DNA of 43,006 bases. Source: 2-02-FULL-43-11-A sp964477065. GTDB taxonomy: Bacteria > Patescibacteriota > Microgenomatia > UBA1406 > HO2-37-13b. The translations under genes were made by a program, and so were the position numbers. Of this stretch, positions 1-8,460 are shown piece by piece (the first letter of the stretch is position 1; each line of letters begins with the position of its first letter). Below the pieces are notes generated by a model. It was not told the DNA's origin and ran no database searches. It saw only the letters and a program-made list of their open reading frames with translations. The DNA is taken from the NCBI GenBank assembly GCA_964477065.1, contig CAYZCU010000004.1, forward strand, positions 1 to 43,006, in the 5' to 3' direction.

Positions 1-49
1 GAAGTGAAAGTGTCAGTGCGAGTTCCCCTCGCTGACGTAGGTTTTTCAT
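1..49 (-). CDS. start of an unknown protein running off the left edge
   Basis: Reading leftward, an ATG at 49 opens a frame that stays open to the window edge. Its visible residues are MKNLRQRGELALTLSL, a basic N-terminus turning hydrophobic, as in a signal or anchor sequence. A TATAGT box lies 12 nt upstream on the same strand. Only 16 codons are visible, so no function can be given, and the frame could be chance. Confidence 0.35.
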   Translation of the reverse strand, partial: MKNLRQRGELALTLSL

Positions 50-150
50 AGGTATTTCTCAACTATACAATTATTTTTTCGTGAAAGCAATGGCTCATTT
101 TAGCCTCGATCTGTCACAAAATTTCGATTTGGCCCTTCCCGACCTTCTGC

Positions 151-167
151 CTAACCCCCGGGGTTAG
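151..167. other. perfect GC-rich palindrome at the stop of the leftward orphan gene
   Basis: An 8-bp inverted repeat (CTAACCCC / GGGGTTAG) separated by one base overlaps the stop codon of the leftward gene at 164. It could form a hairpin at the 3' end of that mRNA. No T-run follows on the minus strand, so it is not a classical intrinsic terminator. Confidence 0.4.
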
Positions 168-643
168 AGATCGAAATCGCCTTCGAACATCTGTGCGCCA
201 TACGATCCGGTGAATCGCACGAGAGCATGGATACTTTTGACCCCTTGGTCGTATTTACACGTTCCTGATGAACACGTACCGAGAGTGATCTTTTTTTCAA
301 TTTTTGTCCCTTTTGTCACATCTGCATCGCCGATGACGCCTTTTGGCACATATTCCCCTTCGACGAGCGCGTCATACGAAAGTTCATATTCGACCGCAGT
401 AGTTCCCTTTGGGTAATCATCGACCGTCAGAGTGGCATTTTGTTTGAGCTTGTCAGTGGACAGATCAACTTTGACCGATGCATCGACCGTTGGGACCACT
501 TCGACGCCCGGGAGGGTTGAGTCTTTGCGCATCGCATCATCGGCATCACTGTTCCCCCGCGTCAGCATATAGCCACCAACACCGAGAACAACGAGAATAA
601 GGACGACAACAAGCGCTTGTTTGTTTTTGAGTAATGTATTCAT
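164..643 (-). CDS. membrane-anchored protein of unknown function
   Basis: I do not recognise a family. The 159-residue product has a short basic N-terminus (MNTLLKNKQ), then one hydrophobic helix at about residues 10-27, and a polar, presumably extracytoplasmic domain of about 130 residues. That domain is rich in Thr, Val, Asp and Lys and has a close cysteine pair (GTCSSGTC), which could form a disulfide. I chose the ATG at 643, two bases after the glycyl-tRNA synthetase stop. The ATG at 655 would add four residues (MSII) and overlap that gene. It is probably co-transcribed with glyS. Confidence 0.75.
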   Translation of the reverse strand: MNTLLKNKQALVVVLILVVLGVGGYMLTRGNSDADDAMRKDSTLPGVEVVPTVDASVKVDLSTDKLKQNATLTVDDYPKGTTAVEYELSYDALVEGEYVPKGVIGDADVTKGTKIEKKITLGTCSSGTCKYDQGVKSIHALVRFTGSYGAQMFEGDFDL

Positions 644-645
644 GA

Positions 646-2016
646 TTATTGACATTTATCATGAATGAATCCGGCGACGTTGTCAAGAGATTCATGGATT
701 TGTTCCATACTATCGCGTTCGCGGATGGTCACCGTTCCTTTTTCGAGGGTATCAAAGTCCACCGTCACACAGTATGGAGTCCCGATCTCGTCTTGTGAAA
801 GGTATCGCTTCCCGATATTTCCGCGATCATCCCATGTTGCATGGATCCCGGCCTTGAGCAAATCAAGATAGAGTGCGCGAGCTTTTTCAACAAGTTCAGG
901 TTTATTGCGCAATAGAGGGAAAACGGCGACTTTATACGGGGCAATTTTAGGACTGAGCGCAAGCCACGTGCGCTTGTCATCCTGACGGTAGGCATCGCAC
1001 ATAACCACAAGCATGAGTCGATTAAGACCAATTGAATACTCAGCTATGTGAGGCATGTATGATTCTCCTGTTTCAGCATCCGTATGTGTGAAGTTTGTAC
1101 CTGAAAACTCACCATGGCGCTTCAGATCCCAATCGCCTCGATTATGGACACCTTGAAACTCTTTCCATCCAAAGGGAAATTCATACTCAAGATCAGTAGC
1201 TACTTTATTGTAATGTGCCCGCTCTTCAAATTCCTGCTCGCGAAAGCGCAGTTTATCAGGGTTGATACCAAGGGTCAGAAGCCAATCCATACTTTCAGAC
1301 TTGAGACGCTCATACCAGCTCTGCACATCTGCAGGAGAGGTAAAAACTTCCATTTCCATTTGTTCAAACTCCCGCGTGCGGAAGATAAATGGACCGACCT
1401 TTATCTCATTGCGAAAAGCCTTACCAATTTGTGCTATACCAAAGGGGAGCTTCATGCGCTGAGAATCTTTGACAAGCTGATAATTGTAAAAAATAGGCTG
1501 ACACGTCTCACCACGAAGATATGCAGTCGATTTGGCGTTTTCCATGGTACCGACTTGAACTTCGACAAGGTTGTTAAACTTCTTGGCCTTCGAAAGCGGA
1601 TTGCCTTCAGGACTCTTCAACCCATGTTGGGCAATAATGTCATCTATCTGGGCTGGCGTCTTTCCATCTGCATGAACATCTGGGAGGGCTTCTTCGATCA
1701 GATGATCTGCTCGGTAGCGCTTATGCGTGACCAGATCCTCAACCATGACATCAGCAAAAGATTCGACATGGCCACTTGCTTCCCAAACGCGAGGATGTGA
1801 GATAAGGGATCCATCAAGACCGACAACTTCTGGACGTGCATGAACAAAATGTTTCCACCACAGATTTCTTAAATTGCGAAGGACTTCAGCACCAAGTGGG
1901 CCAAAATCATATGAAGCTTCCCATCCACCATATATTTCAGATGACGGAAATACAAATCCCCGGCGCTTCATCAAGGAAGAAATATCATCTATCGTTGGCT
2001 TTTTTGTATCAGACAT
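646..2016 (-). CDS. glyS: glycyl-tRNA synthetase, dimeric class II type
   Basis: Charges tRNA-Gly with glycine in the cytoplasm. The 456-residue protein is the single-chain alpha2 form, not the two-subunit type. It shows the N-terminal catalytic segment (FPSSEIYGG, YDFGPLGAEV), class II motif 2 (GKAFRNEI then FRTREFEQMEMEVF) and motif 3 (EYSIGLNRLMLVV). A C-terminal anticodon-binding domain follows from about residue 355. Length fits the family. A TACAAT box sits exactly 6 nt before the ATG with no Shine-Dalgarno, so a leaderless mRNA is likely. It is divergent from the glycan operon starting at 2078. Confidence 0.96.
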   Translation of the reverse strand: MSDTKKPTIDDISSLMKRRGFVFPSSEIYGGWEASYDFGPLGAEVLRNLRNLWWKHFVHARPEVVGLDGSLISHPRVWEASGHVESFADVMVEDLVTHKRYRADHLIEEALPDVHADGKTPAQIDDIIAQHGLKSPEGNPLSKAKKFNNLVEVQVGTMENAKSTAYLRGETCQPIFYNYQLVKDSQRMKLPFGIAQIGKAFRNEIKVGPFIFRTREFEQMEMEVFTSPADVQSWYERLKSESMDWLLTLGINPDKLRFREQEFEERAHYNKVATDLEYEFPFGWKEFQGVHNRGDWDLKRHGEFSGTNFTHTDAETGESYMPHIAEYSIGLNRLMLVVMCDAYRQDDKRTWLALSPKIAPYKVAVFPLLRNKPELVEKARALYLDLLKAGIHATWDDRGNIGKRYLSQDEIGTPYCVTVDFDTLEKGTVTIRERDSMEQIHESLDNVAGFIHDKCQ

Positions 2017-2022
2017 GTAGAT

Positions 2023-2028
2023 ATTGTA
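2023..2028 (-). promoter_or_regulatory. -10 box of glyS (leaderless type)
   Basis: TACAAT on the minus strand, 6 nt before the glyS ATG at 2016. This spacing would put transcription start at the A of the start codon. Confidence 0.6.
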
Positions 2029-2065
2029 GCAGAAACCCTGATTTTGGAGATGTGTAAATACCTGC

Positions 2066-2071
2066 TATACT
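2066..2071 (+). promoter_or_regulatory. -10 box of the glycan operon (leaderless type)
   Basis: TATACT, 6 nt before the ATG at 2078. No Shine-Dalgarno lies between box and start. Confidence 0.65.
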
Positions 2072-2077
2072 TATGTC

Positions 2078-2983
2078 ATGCCTGATATATCTGTCATTAT
2101 CATTTCATACAATACGTCTGCAATCACGAAGCGTTGTCTTGATACGCTTGTAGCTTCAGCTTCACATAATCCAGAACTTCGCGTAGAGATAATCGTCCTG
2201 GATAATAATTCACCTGATGATTCTGCAGATATGCTGACATCATATAAGCACACGCTCAAGGGTGACCAGATCACCATGAAAGTCATACTCCAAAAAGAAA
2301 ATCTTGGCTTTGGAAAAGGAAATAATGAAGCAGTCAAACATGCCACAGCAGAAACGCTTCTTTTTTTGAATTCAGATACTGAAGCACTCGATGATGCTCT
2401 ACCTGCACTTTACACTGCGTTTACAAAAGGGACGTATGATTTTGCTGGTGCACATCTTCTCAATAAAGACCTTTCACCACAACCATCTGTTGGACGATTC
2501 TACACCCTTCCCATAGCTTTTATGGCATTGTTTCTTTTCGCAGATCGATTCCATATCACGCGCTCTTCGCCATCTCGTGACACACGTGCTGATTGGGTAT
2601 CAGGAGCATGTTTTATCACGACGCGATCAGCATATGAGAAACTGCACGGATTTGATCCGGCAATCTTTATGTATTGGGAGGAAGTTGACTTATTTTACCG
2701 TGCACACATGGCAAAGATGAGCGTCGGGTATTTTCACGCGCCGACGTTTATACATCTTGAAGGCGCATCAAGTGGCTCTCGTACAGCACCAATCGTGAAG
2801 GTATTTGAAGGGTACATTGTGTTTTACCAAAAACATTATTCCCCCTTGCACGTTCGTGTCTTAATGTATATGCTAAAATTGAAAGCACGAGTTTCATGGA
2901 TGATTGGGAAAATAACACGAAATTCATATTTAATAACAACGTATTCACAAGCATATGAAGCTACTCAAAAAACTAGACGATAA
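2078..2983 (+). CDS. family 2 glycosyltransferase, rhamnosyltransferase-like
   Basis: Likely transfers a sugar from a nucleotide-sugar donor onto a growing surface glycan at the cytoplasmic face of the membrane. The 301-residue GT-A fold begins with SVIIISYNT-type sequence, continues with VLDNNSPDDS and the ENLGFGKGNNEA block, and has the LNSDTEA segment that stands in for the metal-binding DXD. FDPAIFMYWEEVDLFYR at about residue 190 is typical of the WbbL-like subfamily. First gene of a plus-strand operon. Its 3' end overlaps the next gene by 29 nt. It is a paralogue of the GT2 at 12589. Donor and acceptor cannot be read from sequence. Confidence 0.9.
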   Translation: MPDISVIIISYNTSAITKRCLDTLVASASHNPELRVEIIVLDNNSPDDSADMLTSYKHTLKGDQITMKVILQKENLGFGKGNNEAVKHATAETLLFLNSDTEALDDALPALYTAFTKGTYDFAGAHLLNKDLSPQPSVGRFYTLPIAFMALFLFADRFHITRSSPSRDTRADWVSGACFITTRSAYEKLHGFDPAIFMYWEEVDLFYRAHMAKMSVGYFHAPTFIHLEGASSGSRTAPIVKVFEGYIVFYQKHYSPLHVRVLMYMLKLKARVSWMIGKITRNSYLITTYSQAYEATQKTRR

Positions 2984-4616
2984 TCTCCTCAAAGGACTTT
3001 TGATTCTTTTTATCTTTTTCATTCCTCTTTTTCCTAAATTTCCTTTTCAAATTGTCAACTTCACCTACATTGCTATTCGTTTTGATGATTTCTTTGCTGG
3101 TGTCATCGCTTTTGTCTTTGCCCTTGAGCTTGTTCGCGGGAAAATTAAATGGAGTGAACTCAAATTTAAACTCCCTATTGGAATATACTGGGGGGCAGTA
3201 TTTCTCGCATTTCTCTCAGGATTGTATCTCACGCATACCATTGACTACCCCTTTATAGGTCTTCTGCATGCTCTGCGCCGAGTTGAATACATGATGCTTT
3301 TCTTTATTGCTATGGCATCTGTCAAGACAACGAAGGATTTCAAGTACTATCTGTATGCGCTTGTTGGTGTCATGGCGATGATTCTCATCTATGGGATTGG
3401 CCAGCGAGTATATGGCTTTCCGGCTGTTTCAACAATGAATCCAGAATTTGCCAAAGGCCGAGTGCTGTTTTTGACTCCTGAGGCACGCCTGAGTTCGACA
3501 TTTGCCGGTCATTATGATCTTGGAGGCTATCTCGTATTTTTCTTCCCCCTTTTGTGGGCATTTTTATTTTCAGCGAAGAAATGGGCCTATACACGCGCAC
3601 AAAAGCTTGGGCTTTTTGTAGCTGGAATACTTCCGATAATTATGACGATCCATACGCTTGGAAGAACTCTGTACGACGGATCATTTATGTATGTCATGAT
3701 GAAGGCAATGGCAGATCCTGTCAACGCAACCGTGCTGATTGCGATGGCTATCACGCTTGGTGTGTTTATTGCCACATTTGACTATGCTCGCAAGCCTGCA
3801 CTCTGGCTGATGATTATCGCCACTATTGGCGTCCTTGTTGCCACAGCATCGCGTACCTCGTCCATTGCATTTTTGGCATCCTCAATTGGGTTTTTGATCT
3901 ATGTACGTAAATATTGGTATGTCCCTGTCATTATCGGACTTATGGCTGGATTTACCTTTTTTGACACAGATCTTGTCAATAGATGGCTCAGTACTATTCA
4001 AATCAAACAGGTTATTGTCAATGAAAAAACAGGGGAACAGGTCATGGTGCAAAAGATCAGCCCCGACGAACTCCCGGCAGGCACAACGTATGTCAGGCGA
4101 CGATTATCCGATGAATCATCCCTCTCTGCAAAAATCAAAAATGAACTCGCTATCAAGCAAGCAACACTCAGTGGCTCTCTGCGACCTGAGGACTACACCA
4201 CATACAATGCTGTCGCAGCAGATATCTCTATTGCTACACGTTTCCAAGTCAGTTGGCCTCGCGCATGGAAAGCTTTCCTCCGAAATCCGCTGTTAGGAAC
4301 AGGGGCATCATCGATTACGGAATCATCTGATGGCGATTACTTTCGATGGATCGGTGAGACTGGTGCTCTGGGAACTGGATCATTCCTTGTGGCAGTCTAT
4401 ATGATCTGTGCGTATATCTTTACCGCTCGAAAGAAGCTTGAGAAGTCACAACAGGTGTTTGTCATAGCGATTCTGTTTGGAACGATTGGGCTGTTTATCA
4501 ATGCTATGTTGATTGATATTTTTGAAGCTTCAAAAGTCGCGTATATGTTCTGGCTTACACTTGGCGCTTATGTTGGAGCATTGTCCAAATCTGAAAAGGA
4601 GATTGCGCATCTTTAA
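2955..4616 (+). CDS. O-antigen ligase / polymerase-like membrane protein (Wzy_C type)
   Basis: A polytopic membrane protein of 553 residues with about 10-12 hydrophobic helices, starting with one at residues 13-35. The central part (TASRTSSIAFLASS) followed by a large polar loop at about residues 340-440 and then NPLLGTGASS and RWIGETGALGTG matches the O-antigen ligase/polymerase superfamily, whose long external loop contributes to catalysis. It probably polymerises glycan repeats or ligates glycan to a carrier. The start overlaps the upstream GT2 gene. Polymerase and ligase cannot be told apart by eye. Confidence 0.82.
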   Translation: MKLLKKLDDNLLKGLLILFIFFIPLFPKFPFQIVNFTYIAIRFDDFFAGVIAFVFALELVRGKIKWSELKFKLPIGIYWGAVFLAFLSGLYLTHTIDYPFIGLLHALRRVEYMMLFFIAMASVKTTKDFKYYLYALVGVMAMILIYGIGQRVYGFPAVSTMNPEFAKGRVLFLTPEARLSSTFAGHYDLGGYLVFFFPLLWAFLFSAKKWAYTRAQKLGLFVAGILPIIMTIHTLGRTLYDGSFMYVMMKAMADPVNATVLIAMAITLGVFIATFDYARKPALWLMIIATIGVLVATASRTSSIAFLASSIGFLIYVRKYWYVPVIIGLMAGFTFFDTDLVNRWLSTIQIKQVIVNEKTGEQVMVQKISPDELPAGTTYVRRRLSDESSLSAKIKNELAIKQATLSGSLRPEDYTTYNAVAADISIATRFQVSWPRAWKAFLRNPLLGTGASSITESSDGDYFRWIGETGALGTGSFLVAVYMICAYIFTARKKLEKSQQVFVIAILFGTIGLFINAMLIDIFEASKVAYMFWLTLGAYVGALSKSEKEIAHL

Positions 4617-4618
4617 CT

Positions 4619-6085
4619 ATGCCACACGCACGCCGATTTCAATCAAGAGATACTCTCGCCCTTGGCTTTTTGATTGCGATTGCAATTATCTTGCGTTTGT
4701 ATCATATCACCGCTCCTGTTGCTGACTGGCATTCATGGAGACAAGTTGATACAGCTTCAGTTGCACGCAATTTTGTTGAAGGAGATTTTGATCTCTTGCA
4801 CCCAAAATTTGATGATTTTTCAAATGTGCAAACGGGGAAGTACAATCCCGAGGGACTTCGATTTGTTGAATTTCCACTCTACAACGCATCCTTTGCATTG
4901 TTGTATCGTGTTGCCCCCATTGTAACGCTCGAAGTATACGGTCGCATCGTGACGATTCTTTTTTCACTCATGACGCTTATCAGCATCTACTATCTGCTCT
5001 ATCATGAAGTTTCTCGCCCATCTGCATTTTGGGGAGGGCTTATCTATACTGTTATGCCATTTTTTGTTTATTACTCTCGGGTCATTTTGCCAGATCCTAT
5101 TGCTATCGGATGTATATTTATCAGTATTATGTGTATGTACCGATGGACACATGAGCCCAAAAAGTACTCATCTGTGCTTCTGTATGTCTTGGGACTTATC
5201 TTTGCATCGTCAGCGATTTTGATCAAGCCCACAGCGATATTTTACTATCTTCCCCTCTTGTATCTCTTCTTTCGTAAGTATCAATTTAAAACCATTCTTC
5301 GCTGGGATATGTATGTGTTTTTCTTGCTCGCTGTCATGCCATTTGGATTGTGGCGTTACTGGATAAGTCTCTTCCCAGTTGGGGGGCCTGGATTTGAGTG
5401 GCTTATCACATCAGTCAACACGCCTGAAGGACAGCAAATTATTTTTATGCGACCAGCCTTTTTTAGATGGGTGTTTTATGAACGAATACTTTTGCGCATT
5501 ATGGGAGGTTGGGCAGGGGGATTTATACTCTTGGGCGCCGTCCGTAAACTCAAAAGGCCTTGGGTAATCTATACGCTGTGTGCCTCAGCACTCATCTACA
5601 TCTTTACGTTCCAAGGTGGCAATGTTCAGCATGATTACTATCAAATTATGATTTTGCCTGTGCTTGCACTTGTAGCAGGTATCGGTATCGGATTATTGTA
5701 CGATTTTCATGAACGGTTTATCCCGCGTAGCCTCATGACTTTCGTCGTCTTAGGTGTTATCGCATTTTCATGGGTTATGTCCTATCAGCAAGTCAAGGAT
5801 ATGTATGCAGTCAATGGCGGGCTCATCAACAACGCACGCATTATCAAAACACTCACTCCTGCAGATGCTCGTGTCGTCACAGATACCACGGGGGACACTA
5901 CTCTGCTCTACAATGCACACCGCAAAGGCATGCCAGCATTTGCAGATACGTTGCCAGAATTGAAAAAACGGGGCATACAGTATTTTGCGACAAGCAATGC
6001 TGGGGCCATTGAAGATGTACGAACCAATCATCCCGAGTTTACTGAATTATTTTCCAATGCTGATATTACGTTGTTTAAACTCTAG
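4619..6085 (+). CDS. ArnT/PMT-like membrane glycosyltransferase (GT39/GT83 type)
   Basis: A GT-C fold membrane protein of 488 residues that likely uses a polyprenyl-phosphate sugar outside the membrane. An N-terminal helix (about residues 10-30) leads into a first external loop containing DWHSWRQVDTASVARNF, with the acidic and Arg residues usual in this superfamily. About ten further helices and a short C-terminal soluble tail from about residue 400 follow. It starts 2 nt after the preceding stop, so it is translated within the operon. The acceptor (glycan or protein) is unknown. Confidence 0.82.
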   Translation: MPHARRFQSRDTLALGFLIAIAIILRLYHITAPVADWHSWRQVDTASVARNFVEGDFDLLHPKFDDFSNVQTGKYNPEGLRFVEFPLYNASFALLYRVAPIVTLEVYGRIVTILFSLMTLISIYYLLYHEVSRPSAFWGGLIYTVMPFFVYYSRVILPDPIAIGCIFISIMCMYRWTHEPKKYSSVLLYVLGLIFASSAILIKPTAIFYYLPLLYLFFRKYQFKTILRWDMYVFFLLAVMPFGLWRYWISLFPVGGPGFEWLITSVNTPEGQQIIFMRPAFFRWVFYERILLRIMGGWAGGFILLGAVRKLKRPWVIYTLCASALIYIFTFQGGNVQHDYYQIMILPVLALVAGIGIGLLYDFHERFIPRSLMTFVVLGVIAFSWVMSYQQVKDMYAVNGGLINNARIIKTLTPADARVVTDTTGDTTLLYNAHRKGMPAFADTLPELKKRGIQYFATSNAGAIEDVRTNHPEFTELFSNADITLFKL

Positions 6086-6087
6086 CT

Positions 6088-7296
6088 ATGAAAATCTTGA
6101 TGCTTACACCATACATGCCCTATCCTCCGTCACAAGGCGGTCAAGTGCGCTCCCTTAATCTCATCAAGCATCTTTGTCGCAACAATGAAATCTATCTCGT
6201 ATCTCTTGTTAAAACAGATGAAGAAGCGCAATACAAAAAAGAACTTCAGAATTATTGTAAAGAGGTCTACACATGTAAGCGATCCGAGTCCCCGTGGACA
6301 CTCTCAAATGTCCTCAAAAGTGTCTTTGGGAAGTATCCTTTTTTGGTGAATCGCAACTACTCTCCCGAAGCACGCAGAACTGTTGAGCAACTTCTTTCAG
6401 AGCATTCGTTTGATATCATTCATGCAGAAACGTTTTACATTATGCCTCATATTCCTGAGACACAGATTCCAATTTTTCTCGTAGATCAAACTATTGAGTA
6501 TCGCGTTTTCCAGCATTATGTCAAAAATCAAGTGAAGCATGCATTCTTGCGTCCTTTTTTCTTACCCGATATCTTGAAACTGCGCTATTGGGAAAAGACG
6601 TATTGGGAAAAGGCGAACCTCGTTGGTGCTGTGTCTGAGGCTGATGCTGATCAAATGCATCAGCTCAATCCCGACCTTGATATCCGCATCGTGCCAAACG
6701 CAGCAGGTGAGGATCTATTGAAAATTTATGCCACGCGAACTAATTCGATCAAGCCAGTCTTCTTGTACATTGGCAATTATTCCTGGATGCAAAATGTTGA
6801 AGGAGCACTCATTCTTCGCGATACAATCTTCCCACTTATTCGCGCTAAAATCCCGGATGCCCACTGCATCATCGCGGGCCAGCGCGCCTATGACAAACTT
6901 GGCAAAGAAGCATCTGAAGGGATTGAAATTGTTGATCTTGATTCATCGGATATTCAAGGAGTCATCGATGTCTACACACGTGGACAAATTTTTCTTGCTC
7001 CACTGGAAGGTCCTGGTGGGACACGCCTGAAAGTTCTCGGGGCGATGGCGGCAGGTATGCCTGTAATTGCATCACCGACAGGGATTGGTGGACTGGATGT
7101 TGAAAATGGTGAAGACTGCTATATCGCATACAAGCCTGAGGAATTTGCAGATTACTGCGTCAAGCTTCTTGCAGATAAAAAAGAGTATAAGAAGATCCAA
7201 AAGAATGGTCGTCGGTTAGTTGATGAGCTGTATAGCTGGGAAAGTGTTTCACATAAGCTTGAGAGCATTTATCAGGAGCTTAATGCACAGTCATGA
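6088..7296 (+). CDS. family 4 glycosyltransferase
   Basis: A retaining GT-B glycosyltransferase of 402 residues. The N-terminal Rossmann domain opens MKILMLTPYMPYPPSQGG, including the glycine-rich acceptor-side loop. The C-terminal domain carries FLAPLEGPGGTRLKVLGAMA at about residues 305-325, the donor-binding E-x7-E region with G-GTR-K spacing. This form resembles the sugar transferases of exopolysaccharide clusters. It lies 2 nt after the upstream stop and overlaps the next gene by 4 nt (ATGA). Substrate unknown. Confidence 0.9.
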   Translation: MKILMLTPYMPYPPSQGGQVRSLNLIKHLCRNNEIYLVSLVKTDEEAQYKKELQNYCKEVYTCKRSESPWTLSNVLKSVFGKYPFLVNRNYSPEARRTVEQLLSEHSFDIIHAETFYIMPHIPETQIPIFLVDQTIEYRVFQHYVKNQVKHAFLRPFFLPDILKLRYWEKTYWEKANLVGAVSEADADQMHQLNPDLDIRIVPNAAGEDLLKIYATRTNSIKPVFLYIGNYSWMQNVEGALILRDTIFPLIRAKIPDAHCIIAGQRAYDKLGKEASEGIEIVDLDSSDIQGVIDVYTRGQIFLAPLEGPGGTRLKVLGAMAAGMPVIASPTGIGGLDVENGEDCYIAYKPEEFADYCVKLLADKKEYKKIQKNGRRLVDELYSWESVSHKLESIYQELNAQS

Positions 7297-8453
7297 AGAT
7301 CGGGATCGACATTTCACAAACGGCATTTCCAGGATCAGGAGTAGCTCGCTATACACATGCGCTTGTACGATCACTTTTGGACCATCCATCTCAAGATGAG
7401 CACTACACATTTTTCTTTAGCTCACTACGAAAGTCCCCCCCAAAAGAACTCGTCGATGCTATCAAAGCCCCACATCAGCTGATTCGAGCATATATTCCAC
7501 CTTCCCTCCTAGCATATATCTGGAATGATCTGCATGTCCTCCCTGTCGAGAAACTCATAGGAAAGCAAGACATCTATGTATCCTCTGATTGGACACAGCC
7601 ACCTGTGAAACATGCGCGATCTGCGACGATCATTCACGATATGATTCCTTTTGAATATCCTGAAACATCCACGACGAGTACCCGATTTCTACCGACATCA
7701 CTAACTATCCAACCAAATATTGTTGGCACGCATACGAAGCGTCTAGCCTGGGTTGCACAGGAATGTCCCTGTATCATCGCAGATTCCCACAGCACTAAAA
7801 AAGATATTATGAAGCATCTTGCCATCCCGGACAAAAATATCCATGTTGTCTATCCAGCTGTGACTGTCAAACCCGCCTCTGCCAACAAGCAAGCGCAGGT
7901 ACGCAAAGCCTATGGTCTCCATCGCCCCTTTATACTCACCGTTGGAAAAATCGAGCCACGCAAAAACATCTCCGCACTTATACAGGCATTTGCTCAAAGT
8001 ACCTTAGCTCCATCACATGATCTTGCAATCGTTGGTGCTCGCGGATGGGGAGATGCGTCTACTATTCCTGAGATACCTGCTCATGTTGAAAAATCACTCA
8101 AATGGTTAGGGTATGTCCCTGATGAAGACTTGTATGCCCTCTATGGACAAGCTCAGCAATCTGTGATGCCATCTCTGTATGAAGGTTTCGGATTCCCTAT
8201 CATTGAAGCTATGGCTTTGGGCTGTCCAGTTGCTTGCTCTGATACTTCATCACTAGGAGAATTGGGAAAAGGGTATGCACAGCTCTTTAATCCGTTAGAT
8301 ATCAACGATATCACGCAAGCGCTTGAGCATCTTCACCGTTCTGTCATAACAGGAAAATATGACCACAAAAAGGCTCAAAAATATGCACAGTCATTTACCA
8401 CGGAGCGATTTGGACGTGAATTTTTATCTGCACTGACAACTGGTGTATACTAA
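7293..8453 (+). CDS. family 4 glycosyltransferase, mannosyltransferase-like
   Basis: GT-B enzyme of 386 residues. N-terminus MKIGIDISQTAFPGSGVARY, with the G-GVARY acceptor loop of the mannosyltransferase group. The nucleotide-sugar domain starts around residue 205 (LTVGKIEPRKN) and contains MPSLYEGFGFPIIEAMALG, the E-x7-E donor site. It overlaps the previous stop by ATGA. The gene is closely related to the next one at 8461, with near-identical DNA in two motifs. It probably uses GDP-mannose given manC at 15730, but this is inference. Confidence 0.9.
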   Translation: MKIGIDISQTAFPGSGVARYTHALVRSLLDHPSQDEHYTFFFSSLRKSPPKELVDAIKAPHQLIRAYIPPSLLAYIWNDLHVLPVEKLIGKQDIYVSSDWTQPPVKHARSATIIHDMIPFEYPETSTTSTRFLPTSLTIQPNIVGTHTKRLAWVAQECPCIIADSHSTKKDIMKHLAIPDKNIHVVYPAVTVKPASANKQAQVRKAYGLHRPFILTVGKIEPRKNISALIQAFAQSTLAPSHDLAIVGARGWGDASTIPEIPAHVEKSLKWLGYVPDEDLYALYGQAQQSVMPSLYEGFGFPIIEAMALGCPVACSDTSSLGELGKGYAQLFNPLDINDITQALEHLHRSVITGKYDHKKAQKYAQSFTTERFGREFLSALTTGVY

Positions 8454-8460
8454 GCATACG

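Noticed and set aside
12..36. Hairpin with a T run near the left edge as a rightward terminator
   Set aside because: GTCAG..CGAG/CTCGCTGAC can pair, but it has a 2-nt bulge and probably lies inside the leftward coding frame that opens at 49.
1114..1800. 228-codon open frame on the plus strand
   Set aside because: It lies wholly antisense to the catalytic domain of glycyl-tRNA synthetase and has no protein-like features.
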